A DNA stretch of 43,248 bases from JAICNG01 sp035765135 (lineage in GTDB: Bacteria; Gemmatimonadota; Gemmatimonadetes; Gemmatimonadales; Gemmatimonadaceae): assembly GCA_035765135.1 (NCBI GenBank), contig DASTYE010000024.1, positions 1 through 43,248 on the forward strand, given 5' to 3'. This document shows, piece by piece, positions 37,028 to 43,248 of this stretch (positions are counted from its first letter, which is position 1; each line of letters starts with the position of its first letter). A program made the position numbers and the translations under genes. The notes below the pieces were generated by a model. It saw nothing but the letters and a program-made list of their open reading frames with translations, was not told the DNA's origin and did not search any database.

Positions 37028-37420
37028 TCACGCATCGTCGATGATCGCATCGGCCTCGATCTCGACGAGCATGTCGGAGTCGATTAACCGCTGAACCTCG
37101 ATCATGCTCGTGGCGGGACGCACCTTGCCAAAGACTTCGCCGTGCGCTCGCCCGATCTCGGGCCATTGCGTGATGTTGGTGACGTACATGCGAGTGCGAA
37201 CCACGTGTGCAAGTCGTGCACCCGCTTTCGCCAGCGCGGACTCAATGTTACGCAAAGCCTGTTTCGTCTGTGCGTACGGATCGCCGACGCCGACGACGCG
37301 CCCCGAAGCATCCGTCGCGGTCGTCCCCGAGACATGCACCGTGTTGCCGACGCGAACCGCGCGGGAGTAGCCCACGATCGGCTCCCACGCCGTCCCACTG
37401 GAGATGTTCTGCCGCGCCAC
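37028..37420 (-). CDS. RidA/YjgF family enamine/imine deaminase
   Basis: A 130-residue protein of the RidA family, which hydrolyses reactive enamine/imine intermediates released by PLP enzymes. Conserved features: VHVSGTTATD, GDPYAQTKQALRNIESALAKAG, VVRTRMYVTNI, and R101 in VRPATSMIEVQRL with E120. The R101 position matches the carboxylate-binding Arg of active members. The start is GTG at 37420, 5 nt after the GH9 stop, so it is likely the second gene of that transcript. Confidence 0.93.
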   Translation of the reverse strand: MARQNISSGTAWEPIVGYSRAVRVGNTVHVSGTTATDASGRVVGVGDPYAQTKQALRNIESALAKAGARLAHVVRTRMYVTNITQWPEIGRAHGEVFGKVRPATSMIEVQRLIDSDMLVEIEADAIIDDA

Positions 37421-37425
37421 CGTCG

Positions 37426-39246
37426 TCAGCGTGGTGCGCGTGTGCCGTCGCGCGCGAGCGCGCCGGCGAGGTACGTCAGATTCGCGGTGCCATCCATGAT
37501 CGGCTCGTTCGTCGAGTAATCGCCCATGTCGTCGTGATACACGATGTGACCGACGTTGAACGAAGCGTACTCATCAGGCTCGGCCAGGTGAATGCCGCGG
37601 AGATTCCCGTAGATCGAACGGTAAACCGGACCGTCGATCAGGCCGCCGGTCAGGATCACGCCCAGGTTCTTCGCGACAACGGAGTGTGGATCGCGGGGAA
37701 ACACGCCGTCCCGCGGGATCCCGATCACCATCGACACGCCCCACGGATTGGCTCCGAACAGCCAGTCCAGCGCCGCCATCTCCATCTCGAGAAAGCGGCC
37801 ATCGCCGCTCATCTCGCGATACAGCCGTGCCTGCGTCGCCAGTGACACCATCAGGTTCGCCGAGCACCAGATGAACGGAATGCCGACGCGGAATCCGTTG
37901 TCGGCCCGACCGGCCACGCGCTCGAGACCGTCGCGAAAATATCCGATCGCCGCGGCACGCTCCGGCTCGCCGCCCGCGCGCCACAGCTCGAAATGCCCAT
38001 TGTTGTGCCATGGATACCACTGGTAATGCCTGGCGGTATCAGCACCCATCCACGGCGTCACCGGTTCCATTCGGGCGTACTCCGCCGCCTCGGCGAGGTA
38101 TCTGGGCTCGCGCGTGAGCTGATAGAGTTGCGTCGCGCCCAGCTCCATGTCGTCCGTCCAGTTGTCCTCCTCGTAGAAATACGGCGAGCGTCCCGGAGCC
38201 GTCTGACAGACGCCGGGCCGCGCCCGACCGATCTCGTAGGCCGCGATCGCCCTCGCGCGCAAGCGATGCGCGAACGCCGAATCGTGTCGCGCGAGTAGCT
38301 GCGCGCCGAGCGCGAACGCCGACGCGTACTTGCCGGCCGTGGAGGCGAGTCCGGTCGATCGATTCCTGTTGTCGAACAATCCCTGTGGCTTGCCGGTGCA
38401 CGGATACACCGGACGCGGGCCGCCCTTCCCCCACCCGTAGTCCGAGGAATCCGTGGTCGGCAGATCGAGATATGCGTGATCGCGATCGTCCCCGAGCTGA
38501 TTGAGCATCAGCGAGTCCTCGGGGAACATACGCAACAGCCACTCGAGCCCGTGCCGCGCTTCGTCGAGGATGTCGGCGATGCCGTTCGCCCCAGGGAGTC
38601 CATCCGCGCCGTGCGCATCGCCGAATGCCGCGGGCGATTCACGATGCGCCATCAGCATCACGTAGGTCGCGTTGGCCGATGTCGTGACGTACTGGAGATA
38701 ATCGGCGGCGTCGGCCCACCCCCCGCTCACGGGAATGAACTCACCGGATCGCGTGGGGTGATCGACGAGCAGGGCGTCTTTCCTGTGAACCGAGTCGCGG
38801 AAGAAGGGATTGTATCCCGATCGCTGCTGCCGCATGTAGAACAGCAGCGAATCGCCAAGACCCTGGTACGCCGCGCGTGAGATGCGCACGAGCGGCGACC
38901 GCACACCAGAGGCAACGATCCGGTATCGACCTTCCTCGCGCAACGCGGAGAAGTCCAGCCGATGCGTCGAGACGCATGGACCAAAACCGGGAGCCGCGGA
39001 GGCGGCGAGCGGCCCCTGCACCCGAGTGCCTCGCTCGTCCTCCACGCTGAATGAACCCAGGCGGACGCTATCGAGTGAGCACAGTACCGCGACTTTCGGA
39101 TTCGCAGGGAGATACCCGACCTGGTTGATCCGGATCGCGTGTCGCGCGGGGTCGAGTCGCAGCGACGTGCGCGGCGCCGCGCACGCGAACGTCGCGAGCG
39201 CCATCACCACCGGTCCACGGCTGAGCCACGACGCAACGAGAGTCAT
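37426..39246 (-). CDS. Glycoside hydrolase family 9 (cellulase-like) with N-terminal Ig-like domain
   Basis: A 606-residue exported enzyme. A signal or lipoprotein leader (VVMALATFAC, Cys 22) precedes an Ig-like CelD_N domain (~35-125; IRINQVGYLPANPKVAVL). The GH9 (alpha/alpha)6 barrel then has SGGWADAADYLQYV with catalytic D179/D182, ANGIADILDEARHGLEWLL, a HHNSF-like YPWHNNGHFELW segment, and DYSTNEPIMDGTANLTYLAGA with acid E581. It probably cleaves beta-1,4-glucans or glucan oligosaccharides in the periplasm or at the outer membrane. It is divergent from the TonB-dependent receptor. ATG 39246 gives the best signal peptide. Confidence 0.93.
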   Translation of the reverse strand: MTLVASWLSRGPVVMALATFACAAPRTSLRLDPARHAIRINQVGYLPANPKVAVLCSLDSVRLGSFSVEDERGTRVQGPLAASAAPGFGPCVSTHRLDFSALREEGRYRIVASGVRSPLVRISRAAYQGLGDSLLFYMRQQRSGYNPFFRDSVHRKDALLVDHPTRSGEFIPVSGGWADAADYLQYVTTSANATYVMLMAHRESPAAFGDAHGADGLPGANGIADILDEARHGLEWLLRMFPEDSLMLNQLGDDRDHAYLDLPTTDSSDYGWGKGGPRPVYPCTGKPQGLFDNRNRSTGLASTAGKYASAFALGAQLLARHDSAFAHRLRARAIAAYEIGRARPGVCQTAPGRSPYFYEEDNWTDDMELGATQLYQLTREPRYLAEAAEYARMEPVTPWMGADTARHYQWYPWHNNGHFELWRAGGEPERAAAIGYFRDGLERVAGRADNGFRVGIPFIWCSANLMVSLATQARLYREMSGDGRFLEMEMAALDWLFGANPWGVSMVIGIPRDGVFPRDPHSVVAKNLGVILTGGLIDGPVYRSIYGNLRGIHLAEPDEYASFNVGHIVYHDDMGDYSTNEPIMDGTANLTYLAGALARDGTRAPR

Positions 39247-39652
39247 ACGCGTCGGAAGATGCTGCGTCCGGGTAGGCGAAGCCAGCCAGCCGGGTTGCAA
39301 GCGCGCTACCGGCCACTCGCGCGTCTACGTAACGAAACGTATTCCACGCCGGCCGGCGCGCGCATACCGTTGGCTCCGTGACACGCGTCGTCGCAGGGAG
39401 CGCCGTTTACTCGCCCTTTACTGTGAGGGGTTTTGCCCTTGCCGGAACGCACACCGCTGGTCATTTTCGTCGCGGACACACGCCGGCTGCTGTGTGACCT
39501 TACATCCTCGTGCCGCTACCACTTGTCTCACGCGCAGCCCAACCGTCGGGCGTCCGCCCGAGTCTGGAATCCGCGCCTGCGTCCGACGTGGGATCGCCCC
39601 GCCACCGGCAGCAATGCACCGCCCTGTCTCATCCCATACGCCGAGGTGCGTG
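39247..39652. other. 406-bp divergent intergenic region between GH9 and TonB receptor
   Basis: Presumed to carry both promoters. I see no convincing -10/-35 pair. A small palindrome TACGT-N6-ACGTA (39326-39341) could be an operator. I looked for riboswitch-like structure and recognised none. The frame of the receptor stays open across the region, but codon character is poor and the signal peptide starts only at 39653. Confidence 0.5.
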
Positions 39653-42316
39653 ATGGTCGTATCTCTTCGCAGTAAGCTCGCATTCGCCGTGGCCGTGCTC
39701 GCCTGTGCCGCCACGAGCGCCGCCGCCCAAATCGGAACGATTGCCGGTCGCGTCACGGACGCCGATGGCGCACGCCCCATTCCCGGGGCAACGGTGCTGG
39801 CGCTCGTGCCCACTGGGACGGCGGCCGCTGGTACGATGACGGATGAAGACGGGCAGTTCCGTCTGAACGTCGCGCCCGGCGCGTACACCGTCACCGTTCG
39901 GCGCATTGGCTACGGCGAGGCGCAGCGCCGCGGCATCGTCGTGACCACCGGCGCGACGGCACAGGTGGACGTCGCCCTCAACGTGAGAGCGATCGAGCTC
40001 AATCCCACGATCGTGACGGCGACTCGTACTCCGGAAAAGGCGCAGAATGCTCCGGCGCACGCCGAGGTGCTGACGCCGCAGGTCATCGAGGAGCGCGCGA
40101 CGCTCACGCCGGTCGACCAGATTCGCAGTGTCCCCGGCGTCGATTACGCGAGCACTGGAATTCAGGGCGGCAACGTCGTCGTCCGCGGCTTCAACAATGT
40201 GTTCTCCGGCGCGCTGCTGACGATCAGCGACTACCGCTATACGACGGTCCCGTCGCTGCGGGTGAACACGCCCTACCTCGTGCCGACGCCCAACGAGGAT
40301 GTCGGACAGATCGAGGTCGTTCTCGGCCCGGGTGCCGCGCTCTATGGACCAAACGCGGCGAATGGCGTCATGCACATCATCAGCAAGTCGCCCTTCGAGT
40401 CGAAGGGCACGACCGTCAGCGTCGGTGGTGGGAGTCGCAGCATCATCCGAGGGGCCGTGCGCCACGCCGGGACCTCTGGCGACCGCTTTGGCTACAAGAT
40501 CTCGGCTCAGGTGCTCAAGGGTGAGGATTGGCACTACACCGACCCGGTCGAGGCGGCGGCGCGGCAGCAGGCCCTCACCGCTGGGGCCGATCCCGATACG
40601 CTCAGAATCGGCAGGCGCGACTTCGACGTGGAGCGGTGGTCGGGTGAGATCCGCTTCGATATCAGGCCGACGACCTCGTCGGAGCTGATCATCACCGGCG
40701 GACGCGCCTTCGCCGGCAACGCGCTCGAGATGACCGGCATTGGAACCGCGCAGGCGCGTGACTGGAGCTACGACTTCGTGCAGGGCCGGTTCAACTGGAA
40801 GCGCCTGTTCGTACAGACGTTCCTCAACACGAGCGACACGAAGGACACGTACCTGCTCCGCACCGGGCAGGGCGTCATCGACAAGTCGCGGGTGCTCGTT
40901 GGACAAGTCCAGCACGGCCTCGACCTGGGCGACCGACAGACCTTCATCTACGGCGTCGACTATTCCAAGACCGAGCCGCGCACGCTCAATACGATCAACG
41001 GGCGCAACGAGGCGATCGACGAGATCTCGGAAATCGGCGGCTACATCCAGTCGGAGTCACGGCTCAGCGAGATGTTCGACTTCGTCGTGGCGGGCCGCAT
41101 CGATGATCACAGCGAGCTCGAGGACCCCGTCTTCTCTCCGCGCGCGGCGCTCGTGTTCAAGGCCGACACTGGACACACGATTCGCTTCACCTACAATCGC
41201 GCGTTCAACACGCCGACGACGAACAACCTCTTTCTCGACCTGATCGCGCAGCGGATCGGCCCGTTCAACGTGCGGACGATCGGCGTACCGCAGACAGGCT
41301 TGCAGTTCCGTCGCAACTGCACGGCGGTCAACGACAATACGCTGTGCATGAAGTCGCCGTTCACGCCGGCGGGACTTGGCGGACCCACGCAATACCTGCC
41401 GACGGATGTCACGAACTTCTGGGGCGTGGCTCAGGCGGTCGCGGCGGGCGCCGGCGTCAACATCAGCGGTGTGCCGCGTCCGACAGCGGCTCAAGTGCCC
41501 ACCGTCATGTTCGCGCGGAACGCCGAGAACCAGCCATTCCTGGTTCAGCCCAACGACGTGCGTGACGTCGGCCGCCTGAAGCCGACGATCACCAGCACGT
41601 ACGAAGTCGGCTACAACGGCCTCGTCGCCGAGCGGTTCCGGTTCGCCGCCGACGTCTACTTCGAGAAGAAGACCGATTTCGTCGGTCCGCTCATCGTGGA
41701 GACGCCCACGGCACATTTCGCCGGCCAGCAGCTCGTTGGATACCTCATGGCCAACGGTATTTCTCAGGCCAATGCGGTAACGGCGGCAACGGCGATTGCG
41801 CAGACGCCGATTGGCGTTGTTACGCCGGATCACCCGCTCACGGCGGCACCGGAGCTCATCCTCACCTATCGCAACTTCGGTAACCTCGACCGGTGGGGCG
41901 GCGATCTCGCGTTCGATGTACTCATGACCGACCGCGTCTCACTCACCGGGTCGTATTCCTACGTCAACAAGAATTTCTTCCCACGCAGCGAAGTCGGCGG
42001 TGTCTCCGACGTCGCGCTGAACGCGCCGAAGCACAAGGGGACCCTGGGTATCGCGTATCGCGAGCAGCCCACTGGCCTTACCGTCGACCTGAGAGGCCGG
42101 TTCAACGATGAATTCCCGATGAACTCGGGCGTCTTCATTGGCAACGTCGAGTCGTACACGGTCGTCGATGCGTCGGTCGCGTATCGATTCCCGTTCGCGC
42201 AGAACACGATCCTTTCGGTCAACATCCAGAACCTGCTCGGGGACGAGCATCGTGAATTCATCGGCGCGCCCGAAATCGGACGGCTCGTTCTCACGCAGCT
42301 GCAAGTGACCTTCTGA
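39653..42316 (+). CDS. TonB-dependent outer-membrane receptor with N-terminal carboxypeptidase-regulatory-like domain
   Basis: An 887-residue beta-barrel receptor. The signal peptide (LAFAVAVLACAATSAAAQ) is followed by a CarboxypepD_reg-like domain (~27-105; IAGRVTDADGARPIPGATV), a TonB-box-like TIVTATRTPEK, and the plug domain with VDQIRSVPGVDYASTGIQGG, VVRGFNN, and IEVVLGPGAALYGPNAANGVMHIISKSP. About 22 barrel strands follow, ending in an aromatic F. An extracellular insert has a Cys pair (RRNCTAVNDNTLCM, ~559-568). ATG 39653 has GAGGTG about 5 nt upstream. It probably imports an iron chelate or oligosaccharide by TonB; the divergent GH9 favours a glycan. Confidence 0.93.
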   Translation: MVVSLRSKLAFAVAVLACAATSAAAQIGTIAGRVTDADGARPIPGATVLALVPTGTAAAGTMTDEDGQFRLNVAPGAYTVTVRRIGYGEAQRRGIVVTTGATAQVDVALNVRAIELNPTIVTATRTPEKAQNAPAHAEVLTPQVIEERATLTPVDQIRSVPGVDYASTGIQGGNVVVRGFNNVFSGALLTISDYRYTTVPSLRVNTPYLVPTPNEDVGQIEVVLGPGAALYGPNAANGVMHIISKSPFESKGTTVSVGGGSRSIIRGAVRHAGTSGDRFGYKISAQVLKGEDWHYTDPVEAAARQQALTAGADPDTLRIGRRDFDVERWSGEIRFDIRPTTSSELIITGGRAFAGNALEMTGIGTAQARDWSYDFVQGRFNWKRLFVQTFLNTSDTKDTYLLRTGQGVIDKSRVLVGQVQHGLDLGDRQTFIYGVDYSKTEPRTLNTINGRNEAIDEISEIGGYIQSESRLSEMFDFVVAGRIDDHSELEDPVFSPRAALVFKADTGHTIRFTYNRAFNTPTTNNLFLDLIAQRIGPFNVRTIGVPQTGLQFRRNCTAVNDNTLCMKSPFTPAGLGGPTQYLPTDVTNFWGVAQAVAAGAGVNISGVPRPTAAQVPTVMFARNAENQPFLVQPNDVRDVGRLKPTITSTYEVGYNGLVAERFRFAADVYFEKKTDFVGPLIVETPTAHFAGQQLVGYLMANGISQANAVTAATAIAQTPIGVVTPDHPLTAAPELILTYRNFGNLDRWGGDLAFDVLMTDRVSLTGSYSYVNKNFFPRSEVGGVSDVALNAPKHKGTLGIAYREQPTGLTVDLRGRFNDEFPMNSGVFIGNVESYTVVDASVAYRFPFAQNTILSVNIQNLLGDEHREFIGAPEIGRLVLTQLQVTF

Positions 42317-42361
42317 CCCCAGCCGGGGGATCGAGCGCGGATCAGGGGGCAAGACCGTTCG

Positions 42362-42408
42362 AAGCCGAGCGAGACTGCGCAAGCAGACTCGCTCGGCTTT
42401 GGTTTTGC
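42362..42408 (+). terminator. Rho-independent terminator of the TonB receptor gene
   Basis: A 12-bp perfect stem AAGCCGAGCGAG/CTCGCTCGGCTT, then an A/A mismatch and four more pairs capped by a GCAA tetraloop, followed by TTTGGTTTTG. It lies 45 nt past the stop. Confidence 0.9.
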
Positions 42409-42459
42409 CAATAGTCCCACTGACCATCCGATTCGCCCCGCCCCGTTACCGCTTTCGAA

Positions 42460-43248
42460 ATGATCCTCCTCGACCCGGCCGCGCACCCCGTCATCGGGCA
42501 TCGCGGCGCCTCCGCCGAGTTGCCCGAGAACACGATTCCCGCGTTCTCACGGGCCATCGACCAGGGCGTCGATGCCATCGAGCTCGATGTGCACGTCACC
42601 GCGGACGACGTACCGGTTGTCATGCACGACCCGACGCTGCTGCGCACGACGGGCGCGCCGGGCCAGATCGCGACGATGTCGTGGCGCCGGCTTCGGGAGC
42701 TCGACGCCGGTGCGAGGTTCACGCTCGACGCCGGTGCGACGTTTCCCCATCGGGATCAGGGAATTCGAGTCCCATCGGTCGAGCAGGTGCTCGAGGCGAT
42801 TCCTGCCGAGCTTCCAATGATCATCGAGGTGAAAGCGCTGCACGCGCAGTGGGCTTTGCGGCGTGTTCTCGAGCGCTTCAACGCCGCGCCACGATGCATC
42901 GTCGCGGCGTTCGAGGCGGGCTCGCTCGCCGCGTTCGCCGAACCGCCCTTCACTCTTGGCGCCTCCCGGCGCGACGTCGTGCGGTTGATGGGACGGACGC
43001 TGCTTGGCATGGGACCGGGACGCGTACCGTACCGCGCGCTCTGTCCGCCTAACAAGTATTACGGCCTTCCGGTGCCGATGGGCCTCATCGTACGCGGGGT
43101 GCGCCAACTCGGCGCGCCCATTCACGTCTGGACGGTTGACGACCCGGCCGAGGCGCAGCGACTGTGGCGCAAGGGCGTGAGCGGAATCATCTCCAACGCG
43201 CCGAAGCGGATTCTCGAGGCGCGCGATGCGGGCCGCGCGAGTGCCTGA
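42460..43248 (+). CDS. Glycerophosphodiester phosphodiesterase (UgpQ-like, cytoplasmic)
   Basis: A 262-residue TIM-barrel enzyme that releases glycerol 3-phosphate from glycerophosphodiesters. It has VIGHRGASAELPENT (H14, R15, E24), IELDVHVTADDVPVVMHD (E41, D43, H56) and IIEVK, and HVWTVDDPAEAQRLW near the end, the standard GDPD order. No signal peptide. The TGA stop is the last codon of the window. It follows the receptor terminator, so it has its own promoter within 42409-42459. Confidence 0.95.
   Translation: MILLDPAAHPVIGHRGASAELPENTIPAFSRAIDQGVDAIELDVHVTADDVPVVMHDPTLLRTTGAPGQIATMSWRRLRELDAGARFTLDAGATFPHRDQGIRVPSVEQVLEAIPAELPMIIEVKALHAQWALRRVLERFNAAPRCIVAAFEAGSLAAFAEPPFTLGASRRDVVRLMGRTLLGMGPGRVPYRALCPPNKYYGLPVPMGLIVRGVRQLGAPIHVWTVDDPAEAQRLWRKGVSGIISNAPKRILEARDAGRASA

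Noticed and set aside
36923..37087. Small plus-strand frame between the unknown gene and RidA
   Set aside because: No convincing ribosome-binding site, and its second half is antisense to ridA.
39247..39652. Riboswitch upstream of the TonB receptor
   Set aside because: I looked for conserved cobalamin-type boxes and saw none.
38882..39652. N-terminal extension of the TonB receptor
   Set aside because: The frame is open, but a signal peptide and good ribosome-binding site start at 39653 and the upstream part overlaps the GH9 gene.
39629..40915. Minus-strand frame opposite the TonB receptor
   Set aside because: Antisense shadow; the plus strand encodes signal peptide, plug and barrel.

Overview
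This 43 kb window is chromosomal DNA from a very GC-rich (about two-thirds G+C by eye) Gram-negative bacterium. It carries a TonB-dependent outer-membrane receptor, an Alternative Complex III respiratory operon, a DedA protein, SpeA and a receptor N-terminus of the style common in Gemmatimonadota. Gemmatimonadota or a close relative is my best guess, from gene content and style only. Nothing looks plasmid-borne, phage-like or IS-derived; no transposase, integrase or CRISPR array was seen.

Layout. 1-4.6 kb: 3' end of an Hsp20 gene, an (alpha/alpha)6 glycosidase, a divergent HisKA_2 kinase / ANTAR regulator pair resembling PdtaS-PdtaR, and tRNA-Ala(UGC). 4.7-13.1 kb: a zinc-ribbon thioredoxin, then the complete actABCDEF operon on the minus strand (pentaheme cytochrome, Fe-S/molybdopterin-like fusion, two NrfD-type membrane subunits, ActD and monoheme lipoprotein ActE). 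A promoter candidate and a Crp/Fnr-type palindrome lie upstream of actA. 13.2-25.7 kb: a tightly overlapping minus-strand run (peptide-type binding protein, heparinase II/III-like lyase with a C-terminal carbohydrate-binding-like domain, TrmJ-like methyltransferase, GSA-aminomutase-like PLP enzyme, two amidohydrolase-fold proteins), two plus-strand Dpp-type permeases and a convergent GH38 alpha-mannosidase. This reads like an uncharacterised glycan or glycoconjugate uptake and breakdown locus. 25.7-32.4 kb: small membrane protein, DUF488, zinc-ribbon membrane protein, M15-type peptidase with an embedded dockerin-like calcium loop, DedA, Mn-type SOD, SpeA and PdxH. 32.5-43.2 kb: APP1-like phosphatase, AIM24/TIGR00266 protein, TPR membrane protein, an unknown 92-residue protein, RidA, a GH9 cellulase-like enzyme divergent from a TonB-dependent receptor, and a glycerophosphodiester phosphodiesterase ending at the last base.

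Two patterns are not explained by the genes. (1) Gene ends are decorated by long imperfect hairpins built from tandem 9-bp units with consensus GARGGNNTC. Four are well formed: three lie between convergent genes and one between tandem genes. The unit variant differs between loci but is shared by both arms at each locus. At one locus the hairpin supplies the TAG stop of both flanking genes. A fifth palindrome with a 7-bp unit sits at actD-actE and appears to hold the actE start in its loop. (2) The heptamer RCCTAAC (usually followed by G) recurs 16 times on both strands and in all three reading frames, accounting for almost every CTAA/TTAG tetramer in the window, including rare TTA and CTA leucine codons and some stop codons. 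Both look like genome-scale DNA or RNA signals worth a genome-wide count.

Coding is dense, with many ATGA-type start/stop overlaps, so most minus-strand runs are probably operons.
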